DNA from: Bacteroidota bacterium
Lineage (GTDB): Bacteria > Spirochaetota > Spirochaetia > JABMQR01
Reading direction: 5' to 3'
Length of the DNA: 19,850 nucleotides
Assembly (NCBI GenBank): GCA_013202335.1
Contig: JABMQR010000346.1
Location: forward strand, 1-19,850
In this document: positions 1 through 7,563 of the stretch, in pieces
Layout of the letters: each line of letters opens with the position of its first letter
Position numbering within the stretch: the stretch's first letter is position 1
Made by a program: the position numbers and the translations under genes
The notes under the pieces: generated by a model
Databases searched by the model: none
What the model was told of the DNA's origin: nothing
The model's input: the letters and a program-made list of their open reading frames with translations, nothing else

Positions 1-1233
1 AGAAACACGGTGGACAGCCTATCAACCATCCGAAAACTTAAAGAGAAAAAGGTAGAAGTCTTTTTTGAAAAGGAAAATATATGGACATTCGACAGCAAGG
101 GCGAGCTGCTGATCACCATCATGAGCTCATTAGCTCAAGAGGAGTCACGGTCTATATCAGAGAATGTTAAATGGGGGCGACGTAAGCGCTTTGCAGACGG
201 ACAAGTCACGGTCCCCTACACTCGATTTCTTGGCTACGACAAAGGTTCTGATGGTAATTTGGTTGTGAATCCGGAACAAGCAGAACTTGTGCGCTATATT
301 TTTTCCCTTTTCCTTCAAGACTTTGCACCCTTTGCCATAGCTCGAAAACTGACGAAAGAAGGATACAAGACAATAACCGGTAAACCTATCTGGCATTCTA
401 CAGTCATTAAACGGATGCTTACCAATGAGAAGTACAAGGGTGATGCCCTGCTTCAGAAATACCACACAGCAGACTTCCTCGATAAGCGCCCGGTTGAGAA
501 TAAAGGTGAGATACCTCAGTATTATGTACAGAACAACCATGAGGCTATTATCTCATGCGAAATATTCGATCTGGTACAAAAAGAACTCCGGGAGCGTAAC
601 ACTGGAAGGATTTCCAGTGTGTTTTCTGGACGCGTGCGATGTGGAATTTGTGGAGGTATCTTTGGGTCCAAGGTATGGCATTCCAACGATCGATACCGCA
701 AGGTCATTTGGCAATGCAATGCCAAGTATGCAAAAAAAGACAAAACGTGCACAGCTCCAACCTTTTCAGAAGATGAATTTAAAGTGCTGTTCGTACGAGC
801 AGTGAACAAGCTCATAACCGATAAGAATACGATCATCAGAGGGTTTGATGAAATCAAGGATGAGGTGTTTAACACTTCGAAACAAGAATCAGAGTTGGAT
901 CGATTGAAAGAGGAACGTGTTGATATTATTGGTCTTATGGAAAAACTCACTGCCAGAAACGCCTCGGTGGTGATGGACCAAGATGAGTACAGTACACAGT
1001 TTGATCAGCTTTCCAAACGCTATACCAAAATAAATGAGAAACTGGTGATAGTGGAAAAAGTCATGCAGGATATTCAGTATCGCAAAACCAAAACAGATAT
1101 GTTTTTCAAGATCCTAAACAAGCAAGAATGTTTGGTAACTGAATTCTCAAATGACCTCTGGTATGCACTGGCAGATTATGCCACGGTGTACAGCAAAGAG
1201 AATGTACGATTCACCTTTAAGAACGGTCTCTAA
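1..1233 (+). CDS. Large serine recombinase, 3' part (5' end outside window)
   Basis: The frame is open from base 1, so the gene enters from outside the window; GTG at 10 is only an internal codon. About 410 residues are visible. The catalytic N-terminal segment with the nucleophilic serine is missing, and the first codons (RNTVDSL) look like the end of the resolvase fold. Next come the AQEESRSISENVKWGRRKRF linker helix and a Recombinase domain (GYDKG, then the repeated IF/IARKLTKEGY and WHSTVIKRMLTNEKYKG motifs). A zinc ribbon follows (CGICGG, later C-N-AKYAKKDKTC), then a coiled-coil tail (DRLKEERVDIIGLMEKL) ending in FTFKNGL. This order is typical of integrases that move integrative elements or prophages. 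Known for the family: strand exchange through a phosphoserine link. The element it served cannot be delimited here. The family call is secure; activity is not. Confidence 0.93.
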   Translation, partial: RNTVDSLSTIRKLKEKKVEVFFEKENIWTFDSKGELLITIMSSLAQEESRSISENVKWGRRKRFADGQVTVPYTRFLGYDKGSDGNLVVNPEQAELVRYIFSLFLQDFAPFAIARKLTKEGYKTITGKPIWHSTVIKRMLTNEKYKGDALLQKYHTADFLDKRPVENKGEIPQYYVQNNHEAIISCEIFDLVQKELRERNTGRISSVFSGRVRCGICGGIFGSKVWHSNDRYRKVIWQCNAKYAKKDKTCTAPTFSEDEFKVLFVRAVNKLITDKNTIIRGFDEIKDEVFNTSKQESELDRLKEERVDIIGLMEKLTARNASVVMDQDEYSTQFDQLSKRYTKINEKLVIVEKVMQDIQYRKTKTDMFFKILNKQECLVTEFSNDLWYALADYATVYSKENVRFTFKNGL

Positions 1234-1302
1234 ATTTAGGCGTAATATGCTGTTATGTAATCCTTATTTCTTCTCGGGTAGGATGTTAAAATAATACCGA
1301 AA

Positions 1303-1330
1303 CGATTGGTCTAGTATATATCACCAACCG
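1303..1330. repeat. Imperfect inverted repeat downstream of the recombinase
   Basis: Arms CGATTGGT (1303-1310) and ACCAACCG (1323-1330) pair at 7 of 8 positions around a 12-base AT-rich centre. There is no U-run, so it is not a normal terminator. Recombination sites of large serine recombinases often lie beside the gene and have imperfect dyad symmetry, so this could be an att site. Nothing more supports that. Confidence 0.25.
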
Positions 1331-1397
1331 AATCAACATACTCTTAATTGTTTCATAGTCGTAAATAAAGACCACCAACAGGATATAATCTGTTCCC

Positions 1398-1610
1398 TTG
1401 ACTGATAAACAGATAGAACAAATCGCTGAACTTCGCAGAACCGGTCTAACCTATAACAAGATCGCATCGAGAATGAGTCTCACCCAGAGGCAGGTTCGTT
1501 CCTTTTGCCTGTCCCGGTCTCCAAAACGTGAAATGGAAGGAGAGCAAGAATATTGCAAAACCTGCGGGAACAATTCAAAAGGACATAAAATCAAACCAAA
1601 AACATTATAA
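1398..1610 (+). pseudogene. Small HTH/zinc-ribbon protein, apparently truncated
   Basis: A 70-codon frame beginning at TTG 1398, with an in-frame stop at 1386-1388 and no convincing ribosome binding site. Residues 1-35 form a Sigma70-r4/Trfb-like helix-turn-helix (TDKQIEQIAELRRTGLTYNK, then IASRMSLTQRQVRSFC). Near the end is half a zinc ribbon, YCKTCG. From memory of the family, small proteins of this type sit in integrative elements and carry a second half (FCSD.CR..WW) after a basic stretch. Here the frame ends right after GHKIKPKTL, 16 bases before the stop codon of the convergent binding-protein gene. I read this as a gene cut off at the recombination junction between the mobile DNA and the inositol island. 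A short functional protein is possible. Confidence 0.5.
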
Positions 1611-1626
1611 ATAGAAGCTTTAACAA

Positions 1627-2619
1627 CTATCTATTTTTCAACCACTTATCCATATCGGCATTTACTGATTCCTGAAGCGCCGTGACATTTTCTTTGACTA
1701 CAACGGTAATACCGGTATCAATTCTCTTTTCCACGGGTTTTCCCATCAGGTTTTCTACCGCAGTCTTAACACCGAGATACCCTTCATTAAATGGACTCTG
1801 AGCGATGGTTGCAGACATCTCATCATTACTGATTGACTTCAGAGCATCTCCGGATCCATCAAATCCCACGACAATGATATCGTCACGTTTCGCACCTTTA
1901 ACTGCTTCAAATACCCCAAGAGCCATCTCATCATTGGTGCAGTAGAATGCCTTCACTTCTGGAATTGACTGGAGAATATTTTCACCGACAGTCATTGCAA
2001 GACCACGTTCACTATTTGCCGACTGAATGGTTGCTACTTCAATACCATGCTCTTTGAGGGTATCGACACACCCCTTTGCACGATCATCATGGGTCGGAGA
2101 CCCCTCAACACCACGAACGATGGCCATCTTGTCACCAACATTCAGTTTTGATGCAATATATTCACCAGCCATAGCACTTGCAACAACATTCTTAGTACCT
2201 ACATAAGAAACCTGGTTAACGTAATCAGGAATACCGGTGTCAATAAGAACTACGGGAATACCCGCTTTATCAGCTTCTTCTAAAACCGGTATAGTTGAAG
2301 CTGGCTGAAGTGCTGCAAGAACAATACTGTCAACTCCTTTAACAATTGAGTTTTCGATGATAGCAATCTGTTTCATGGTTTCTGTCTCAGCTTCGGGACC
2401 TAATATATTGACTTTTACCCCGAATTCATCAGCAGCTTTATACGCACCAGCAGAAACCATACTCCAATATTCACTATTAACCGCCATCAGAATAACATCG
2501 ATCTCATAGTTATAGTCATTTTCACGATTTGATTGTGCAAAAAAACCAACAACTACGACAAAAGTCAGAATTAAACATGCAGCTACAAACCTCTGCAAAA
2601 ACCTTCCTTCTTTCATCAT
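1627..2619 (-). CDS. Periplasmic sugar-binding protein (RbsB-like), second transporter set
   Basis: Substrate-binding protein of the Peripla_BP_4/RbsB class, 330 residues. It captures a sugar or polyol outside the membrane and delivers it to an RbsC-type permease. The N terminus has a basic stretch, then a long hydrophobic segment (FVAACLILTFVVVVGFFA) without a lipobox cysteine; FFA-Q could be a signal-peptidase I site or the segment may stay as an anchor. The mature part shows the family signatures: VNSEYWSMVSAGA, GVDSIVLAALQPAS, AGIPVVLIDTG, YCTNDEMALG and VVGFDGSGDAL. The start was placed at ATG 2619 because GGAGGG sits 5-6 bases upstream; GTG 2625 abuts the Shine-Dalgarno and ATG 2616 is equally possible. 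It is the last gene after the permease. Beside the ABC-kinase genes it may act in sensing rather than bulk uptake. Ligand unknown; inositol or a related polyol is inferred from context. Confidence 0.88.
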   Translation of the reverse strand: MMKEGRFLQRFVAACLILTFVVVVGFFAQSNRENDYNYEIDVILMAVNSEYWSMVSAGAYKAADEFGVKVNILGPEAETETMKQIAIIENSIVKGVDSIVLAALQPASTIPVLEEADKAGIPVVLIDTGIPDYVNQVSYVGTKNVVASAMAGEYIASKLNVGDKMAIVRGVEGSPTHDDRAKGCVDTLKEHGIEVATIQSANSERGLAMTVGENILQSIPEVKAFYCTNDEMALGVFEAVKGAKRDDIIVVGFDGSGDALKSISNDEMSATIAQSPFNEGYLGVKTAVENLMGKPVEKRIDTGITVVVKENVTALQESVNADMDKWLKNR

Positions 2620-2740
2620 TATCACCCTCCAATAAATCCATTCTATTTAATGCAACCCTTTATCTATTTGATTTGTTGCAGTAAATACCAGTTCAAGCCA
2701 CAAAGGACCGTCAATTTCATTTACCTACCTTTTGTAACAG

Positions 2741-3724
2741 TTATTTCACTCGTGAGAATTTTTGCTGTCGAAGCACGTCAGCATACACTGCCACAATAAT
2801 AATTGTCCCGATCGTAACAGTCTGAGCACTCGCTGACACATTGAGGAGATTCAAACCATTTCGGATTATTCCCATTATCAAAGCACCGATCAAAGTACCC
2901 CAGACGGTACCTTTGCCTCCAAAGAAACTGGTCCCTCCAATAATACAAGATGCTATAGCATCCATCTCATACTTATCCCCTGCTAAAGGGTACACTGCAT
3001 TCACACGACCAGCTAAAACGAGACTTCCGACTGCAGCCATGAACCCAGACAAGGCATAGACGATGATCAGGACTTTATCAACATTGATTCCTGAGAGATG
3101 GGCTACATCCTTATCACCACCCACCCCGTAGATATACCTGCCGGTTGTCGTATTGGTAAGGAAAAAATGGAAATAAGTATACATGAGCAGCAGGAAGATA
3201 AAACTTATCGGGATAGGACCAATAAATTTGCTGCCAATAAAGCGGACACTGTCCGGCATACCGGAAATAGGGGTTGCACGCATTACTATCAGGGTCAGCC
3301 CTCTGAAAATATTCATGGTCCCCAATGTTGAAATAAAGGGATGCGGAAGATGCAGTTTTGTAAGAAGTAAACCGTTTATCAGACCAATTCCAACTCCAGT
3401 AACAATACAGAGCAGTATTCCCGTAGCAGGACTCACCCCCCATTTAACAATGCTTATTCCTAGTACTGCTCCTGAGAATGCAAGAGTGGAACCAACCGAA
3501 AGATCAATACCTGCGGTCAGGATGGTAAGCATTACGCCTAATGCAACGAATCCGTTGATAGAGGATTGCCGTGCAATATTCATGAGATTGGGCAGTGATA
3601 AAAATCGGTCACTTGCAATGCTTAAAAAAACAACTAGAAAGAAGAGAGCAACTAAAGAGCCAGTAGAGTTAAACATCCTTTTCACCCCACTGAATATCCC
3701 GGATCTATTTCCAGCTTTCATCAT
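2741..3724 (-). CDS. RbsC-type ABC sugar permease, second transporter set
   Basis: A 327-residue membrane protein of the BPD_transp_2 family, the channel subunit for RbsB-type binding proteins. Hydrophobic helices run along its whole length. Diagnostic motifs are [13 protein letters not shown] in the first third, [18 protein letters not shown], the cytoplasmic ATPase-contact region [20 protein letters not shown], and [19 protein letters not shown]. Length and motifs are complete, so it looks functional. The start ATG overlaps the stop of the upstream RbsA remnant (ATGA), giving translational coupling. The oddity is its partner: the ATPase that should drive it survives only as a 56-codon remnant. 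Either another ATPase energises it (the intact RbsA-like protein at 16146-17642, or one elsewhere), or it now serves as a receptor coupled to the ABC-kinase encoded just upstream. A 16-codon C-terminal tail rich in K/R/Q follows the last helix. Confidence 0.9.
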   Translation of the reverse strand: MMKAGNRSGIFSGVKRMFNSTGSLVALFFLVVFLSIASDRFLSLPNLMNIARQSSINGFVALGVMLTILTAGIDLSVGSTLAFSGAVLGISIVKWGVSPATGILLCIVTGVGIGLINGLLLTKLHLPHPFISTLGTMNIFRGLTLIVMRATPISGMPDSVRFIGSKFIGPIPISFIFLLLMYTYFHFFLTNTTTGRYIYGVGGDKDVAHLSGINVDKVLIIVYALSGFMAAVGSLVLAGRVNAVYPLAGDKYEMDAIASCIIGGTSFFGGKGTVWGTLIGALIMGIIRNGLNLLNVSASAQTVTIGTIIIVAVYADVLRQQKFSRVK

Positions 3725-3891
3725 TTGCGTTTGCCTCCTAAGGGATCTACAAAAACACTACCTTCGATAATGTCCATAACTTTATGGTATACGGTAATTA
3801 TCTTGATAGGAGTGGACTTTCTAGCTCCATTTTCACCGAAAATAGCGTGGATTTCCCCTTTTTTTATTTCAAGGTTCACATTGTCCAACAT
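3721..3891 (-). pseudogene. RbsA-type ABC ATPase remnant, 56 codons
   Basis: An open frame from ATG 3891 to TGA 3721 encodes the first part of a sugar ABC ATPase: [26 protein letters not shown], then [10 protein letters not shown]. The Walker A motif should read GENGAGKST; the glycine before the lysine is arginine. After VYHKV homology stops and a short tail ([16 protein letters not shown]) follows, so about 440 residues of a normal protein of about 500 are gone. Upstream in the same frame, TTT CCC GGA GGT reads FPGG, the expected FPG motif just before ALDNV. It follows a TAA stop and a weak match ending IDNPIK. Thus the old gene began further up and was cut by a stop and an internal deletion. 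The former FPGG codons now act as a perfect GGAGG ribosome binding site, and the stop overlaps the permease start. It may survive only as a translated leader. Confidence 0.82.
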
Positions 3892-3914
3892 ATTACCTCC
3901 GGGAAATTACTTAA

Positions 3915-3945
3915 TAGGATTATCTATCGTAATGATAGTATCCTA
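3915..3945. repeat. Bulged inverted repeat upstream of the RbsA remnant
   Basis: TAGGAT (3915-3920) pairs with ATCCTA (3940-3945) and CTATC (3924-3928) with GATAG (3934-3938), leaving a 5-base loop and a small internal loop. It lies 24 bases before the remnant's ATG on the minus strand. No U-run follows on either strand, so an operator or leader hairpin is more likely than a terminator. It overlaps the decayed 5' end of the old RbsA gene. Confidence 0.4.
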
Positions 3946-3996
3946 AGATAAACTCCTGTCCACCTATTCTCCTTTGGGAAAATAGTGAAAATACAC

Positions 3997-4014
3997 ATTA
4001 CACAAAATGTGCTA
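3997..4014 (-). promoter_or_regulatory. Possible third copy of the TTGCACAA-type motif
   Basis: The minus-strand 18-mer TAGCACATTTTGTGTAAT matches the upstream copy at 18912-18895 (TTGCACAATTTGAGGCAT) at 13 of 18 positions. It lies about 110-120 bases before the RbsA-remnant/permease/binding-protein genes. It is AT-rich and could be chance. If real, the same NtrC-like regulator would act on both transcription units. Confidence 0.25.
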
Positions 4015-4071
4015 TACAACTCAGCTGCAGTAAATTCATAAAGCAGGGGTTGAGTCAAGACCGTGGTCGAT

Positions 4072-5868
4072 TCAGCAGACAGGCAATCTGATCGTAAATA
4101 CGGTTTCAGAATCTGAGGGTGAACAGGTAATCAGGCCGTTGTGGTTTTCGATAATATGCTGACAAATTGACAATCCGAGACCGGTATTATTCAAGTCTGC
4201 TTTTGTTGAATAAAACGGATTAAAAATCTGAGGCAGGATATCTTCTGCTATGGTATCCCCATTATTGGCAATATTTACTTCAAACACACCCTCATCGGCA
4301 TATTCCTTCGTAACAATTCGCAAATAGCCGTTTTCATGAACCGCTTCAATAGCATTCTTTATAAGATTAATCATCACCTGTTTAAGCCTGTTTTCGTTTC
4401 CAATAACCAGTACCTGTTTCTCAAGCAGGTTTTTTTCTATCATAATGTTCTTCTTTTCCATAGGGTGGGTCATAAGCAATAAGGAATCACAGATGGTCTT
4501 CTGAATATCCACCGCCTTGAACGGTGTCTCCTTTAAACGGGAAAACGACAGAAGACTTCCAATAATTGTTTGAATCCGCTTCAGTTCCCCTCTGATCAGA
4601 TTCAACCTTTCGCTATTGTAGCTGTCCTGCTTCTGCTTTTTGAGAAGCTCTACATAATTAATGATGATGCTGAGAGGATTATTAACTTCATGGGCCACAC
4701 CAGCAGCAAGTTCTGCTATCGAGGAAATTCTTTCAGCCTGCAGCAGATAATTTTTAAAATAATAGTCCTGTGAAACATCCCGTATGAGGATAATCGTTCC
4801 CATGGGGATATAGTAATCATTCTTGAACGGGAGTATGGAAATGTCGATAAAGACATCTTTGACAAACTCTATCTCTTCCCAGGATTTCGTTTCGTTGAAA
4901 TCAATGATGTGGGTTATTTCCTGACTAAACTCAGGATCAAACGTCTGCAGCAGTTTGTTGAAAGCAGACTTTTCCTCTGTTTTAAGCATATTCAGGAGTT
5001 TGATCATAAACTTATTGGTAAGATAGACATTTCGGTCAGTATCAATAATCATAACACCAACAGGTAAATTATTGATTATATCTTCGTTGTATTTCTTGTA
5101 GTTGAACAGCTCCTCATTTTTTTTCCGAAGTTCTTCCCGTGTAGTAACAAAAGAGTAGGTCAGGTCTATCAGCCGGACCTTATCTACTGCCTTGATATCC
5201 TGTGTGCTGATTATCTGTCCGCCCTTAAGAACCGATACACGATCAGCAAACTCAAAGATTTCATTCATATCATTCGTGACATAGAGAATTGTTGTTCCCT
5301 CAGCCTGAAGATCCTGTATCAGCTTATAGGCAAATTCCACTTCGTCAACATTGAAGCGATTAGAAAGCTCGTCAAGCACGAGCAGTTTGGGTTTAAATAA
5401 GACGGCACTGATAAATTCAATAATATTCTGCTCAGCAGTGGTCAGTTCCGAAACCGGTGAAACCAGATTGATTTTCAGCTTCCACTTTGTTAAGAAATCT
5501 TGAACCTTTTCGCGCATTGCATGATATTGAATCCTCCGATACCAATGCACCTGATATTTACCGGCAAAAATATTCTCCACGGCATTTAACGAGGGCATAA
5601 TTTTCTGGTCCTGATACACAATGCCAATCTCAGACTGCATTGATGAAATGGGATTCAGATTGTCAATTTTCTTATTTTGAATAAAGATTTCACCGCTTTG
5701 CTTTTTGGCAGATCCACCAAGCAGCTTAACTACAGTGGATTTACCAGCACGATGTTCACCTACGAGGGCATGTATTTCGCCTTTGAGCAGATTGAGAGAG
5801 AGATCTTTGAGCGCATATCGGTTAGAATATTTATAGTTGATATTCTTTAATTGAACAAAATAATCCAT
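4072..5868 (-). CDS. ABC ATPase domain fused to PAS-histidine kinase
   Basis: A 598-residue cytoplasmic protein without membrane segments; GGGGAA precedes the ATG. Residues 1-235 are an RbsA/MglA-like nucleotide-binding domain: Walker A GEHRAGKST (37-45), Q-loop Q86, signature region LTTAEQ (142-147), Walker B LLVLDEL (162-168, D166/E167). The switch histidine of the H-loop is Asn199 (YVTNDMNEIFEFADRV; relatives read YI[ST]H). A heptad-like linker follows (RKKNEELFNYKKYNED, about 248-263), then a PAS domain (264-370), HisKA with phospho-acceptor His393 (GVAHEVNNPLS), and HATPase_c with N-box N505, NNG at 535-537 and GLGLSI (563-568). The kinase therefore looks complete while the ABC half looks altered in hydrolysis. 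It lies downstream of and on the same strand as the NtrC-like regulator, its likely partner, and next to a permease lacking its own ATPase. I infer that the ABC domain docks on that permease and reports its state to the kinase. The architecture is seen in sequence; the mechanism is inference. Confidence 0.93.
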   Translation of the reverse strand: MDYFVQLKNINYKYSNRYALKDLSLNLLKGEIHALVGEHRAGKSTVVKLLGGSAKKQSGEIFIQNKKIDNLNPISSMQSEIGIVYQDQKIMPSLNAVENIFAGKYQVHWYRRIQYHAMREKVQDFLTKWKLKINLVSPVSELTTAEQNIIEFISAVLFKPKLLVLDELSNRFNVDEVEFAYKLIQDLQAEGTTILYVTNDMNEIFEFADRVSVLKGGQIISTQDIKAVDKVRLIDLTYSFVTTREELRKKNEELFNYKKYNEDIINNLPVGVMIIDTDRNVYLTNKFMIKLLNMLKTEEKSAFNKLLQTFDPEFSQEITHIIDFNETKSWEEIEFVKDVFIDISILPFKNDYYIPMGTIILIRDVSQDYYFKNYLLQAERISSIAELAAGVAHEVNNPLSIIINYVELLKKQKQDSYNSERLNLIRGELKRIQTIIGSLLSFSRLKETPFKAVDIQKTICDSLLLMTHPMEKKNIMIEKNLLEKQVLVIGNENRLKQVMINLIKNAIEAVHENGYLRIVTKEYADEGVFEVNIANNGDTIAEDILPQIFNPFYSTKADLNNTGLGLSICQHIIENHNGLITCSPSDSETVFTIRLPVC

Positions 5869-5931
5869 GATGTTCCCCGCCAGCTGAGATTTCCAGACTA
5901 TTCACTCCTCTAGCCCCAATTTCACGGCATG

Positions 5932-5957
5932 TTGTTCAGAATTTTATTACTGAACAA
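5932..5957. repeat. Perfect inverted repeat between regulator and kinase genes
   Basis: TTGTTCAG (5932-5939) and CTGAACAA (5950-5957) form an 8-bp stem with a 10-base AT loop in the 127-base gap between the regulator stop and the kinase start. No U-run follows in the transcribed (minus) direction. It may be an mRNA hairpin that sets regulator:kinase ratio, or an operator. Confidence 0.45.
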
Positions 5958-5995
5958 AATTTTCTTACTGTATTTCATCTATTTTAAACTGCACA

Positions 5996-7315
5996 TTACT
6001 CTAACCCAAGTTTTTTCATCTTGTTATAGAGCGTTTTTCTGTGAATATTCAGCATCTCCGCTGCTTTCTGTTTTTTCCATTTTGTCCGGTGCAAAGCCTC
6101 AATAATCTGTTTTGTTTCGCTGTCATTTGAATCCAGGTTCTGTAAAACATCATTATATTCGGTACTTGAGTTCACATACTGCTTTGACAGATTTTCCAAC
6201 TCGATGGACTCTCCATCGGAGAAGATTACGGCACGTTCAATACAGTTCTTCAGTTCTCTTATATTCCCTGGCCACGAGTGATTGAGTAGTATGTTCTTTA
6301 CCTCGGCACTGATGTATCTGATACTCTTTTTATAGTTAGCGTTGAAATCTTCGAGAAATTTCTCAACAAGATCCAGGATATCTTCCTTTCGTTCTGCCAA
6401 CCTTGGAAGCTTGAAATCTATTACTGCCAATCGATAATAGAGATCATCCCGAAAATGCCCCTCTTCGATCATTGACTCGATATCCTTGTTTGTAGCTGCT
6501 ATAAAGCGAATATTTGTCTTGTGAACCGTATGTCCGCCGACTCTCTGGAACTCCTGCTCCTGTATAACCCGAAGAATCTTGGCCTGAGTCCGAATATCCA
6601 TGTCACCAATTTCATCGAGAAATAGCGTACCGGAATCAGCCATTTCGAATTTACCTTTATATAAGTTCTTGGCATCGGTAAAAGCTCCCTTTTCATGACC
6701 AAATAGTTCACTCTCCAGCAGACCTTCTGGAATCGCTGCACAGTTAACCTTCAAAAACGGCTTATAACACCGGTTACTGTGATAATGGAGATAATTTGCT
6801 ATCAGCTCCTTGCCGGTACCGCTTTCACCGCAGATGAAAACCGTGGCATCTGTGGCCGCAACCTGATTTATACTGCTGATCATTTCCTGCATTTCCGGGT
6901 TCTTGCTGAACAGCACGGTACTGTTTTTAGAGTATTCAGCCTGTTTACTCAATTTGCTTGAGAGAATAGTGTCAATTTCTTTGACGAGTTCTTCAATATT
7001 CAGCGGCTTTGTAAAATAGTTCAGGGCACCGTACTTCATTGCCGTAACGGCACTCTCTATGGAAGGATACCCGGTAATCATAATAATTGGCAGGTCTTTG
7101 TATGTTTTCTTGACCAATTTTAACAGATCTATACCGCCCAGCGCGGGCATGCGCACATCTATTATCAATAAATCAATACTTTCAGATTTGAGAAAATTTA
7201 TTGTTTTCTGAGGATTCATAGTAAAATTACAATAATATCCGCTGTTTTCCAATAACTCCTTAATGGATTTGCATATCCCTAATTCATCATCTACCAGCAA
7301 AATAGTTTTGCTCAT
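5996..7315 (-). CDS. NtrC-family sigma-54 response regulator
   Basis: Phosphorylation-dependent enhancer-binding activator of 439 residues. Receiver domain 1-118: D9/D10, phospho-acceptor D53 (IIDVRMP), T81 and K103. AAA+ domain from about 135: Walker A GESGTGKE (163-170), sigma-54 contact loop GAFTDA (210-215; the usual form is GAFTGA), Walker B LFLDEIGD (231-238), then FIAATNKD, the YYRLAV segment and the SWPGNIRELKN sensor-2 region. C-terminal Fis-type HTH: QKAAEMLNIHRKTLYNKMKK. The start was placed at ATG 7315 (MSKTILLVDDE), which has GGAAAG upstream and fits the family; the ATG at 7345 has no ribosome binding site. The gene is followed by the ABC-kinase gene, so the two form a two-component pair. 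Targets are inferred: an exact sigma-54 promoter precedes the inositol operon, and this is the only such activator in the window. Confidence 0.96.
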   Translation of the reverse strand: MSKTILLVDDELGICKSIKELLENSGYYCNFTMNPQKTINFLKSESIDLLIIDVRMPALGGIDLLKLVKKTYKDLPIIMITGYPSIESAVTAMKYGALNYFTKPLNIEELVKEIDTILSSKLSKQAEYSKNSTVLFSKNPEMQEMISSINQVAATDATVFICGESGTGKELIANYLHYHSNRCYKPFLKVNCAAIPEGLLESELFGHEKGAFTDAKNLYKGKFEMADSGTLFLDEIGDMDIRTQAKILRVIQEQEFQRVGGHTVHKTNIRFIAATNKDIESMIEEGHFRDDLYYRLAVIDFKLPRLAERKEDILDLVEKFLEDFNANYKKSIRYISAEVKNILLNHSWPGNIRELKNCIERAVIFSDGESIELENLSKQYVNSSTEYNDVLQNLDSNDSETKQIIEALHRTKWKKQKAAEMLNIHRKTLYNKMKKLGLE

Positions 7316-7398
7316 TACTCGGACTTTCCTTCTAGATACAACCATTTATGTAAATATATAAAACAGCTCCCTTTCGTCAACTTTTCCCTCCTTCTTAT

Positions 7399-7428
7399 AT
7401 AATACCTCAACCGAGAATTGGATGTCAA
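7399..7428 (-). promoter_or_regulatory. Sigma-70-type promoter for the regulator/kinase genes
   Basis: On the minus strand TTGACA (7428-7423) is followed after 18 bases by TATTAT (7404-7399), predicting a start near 7392 and a leader of about 75 bases before ATG 7315. It lies in a 248-base AT-rich gap after the operon's last gene. A consensus -35 and near-consensus -10 suggest steady expression of the sensor pair independent of the sigma-54 operon. Confidence 0.6.
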
Positions 7429-7563
7429 CCAATGGAAATATCCTCCAAATTCAGGATTCATTCTATACCACTTATAAATGAATACTCAATCTATTCATAA
7501 AATTCTGCATATACCCAATGCTACAAAACAATTCTTCACTGATTTAAGAACGTAATACTAAAA

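Noticed and set aside
1234..1397. Possible RNA gene or promoter after the recombinase
   Set aside because: Only a TATAAT-like string at 1383-1388 and an imperfect inverted repeat are present; no properly spaced -35 was found.
2685..2714. TTGACG-N18-TGGTAT as a separate promoter for the binding protein at 1627-2619
   Set aside because: The -10 is poor and the gene is co-directional with the permease only 121 bases upstream; not strong enough to list.
3725..3946. Plus-strand frame through the RbsA remnant region
   Set aside because: It is antisense to clear ABC ATPase sequence and lacks a ribosome binding site or family motifs.
3999..4014. TAGCAC-N5-GTGTA as a second sigma-54 promoter before the orphan transporter set
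   Set aside because: One of the two -25/-24 G bases and the -12 C are missing; the same bases are better described as a weak copy of the enhancer motif.
7316..7345. Ten-residue N-terminal extension of the response regulator from ATG 7345
   Set aside because: No ribosome binding site before it and the receiver domain begins properly at ATG 7315.
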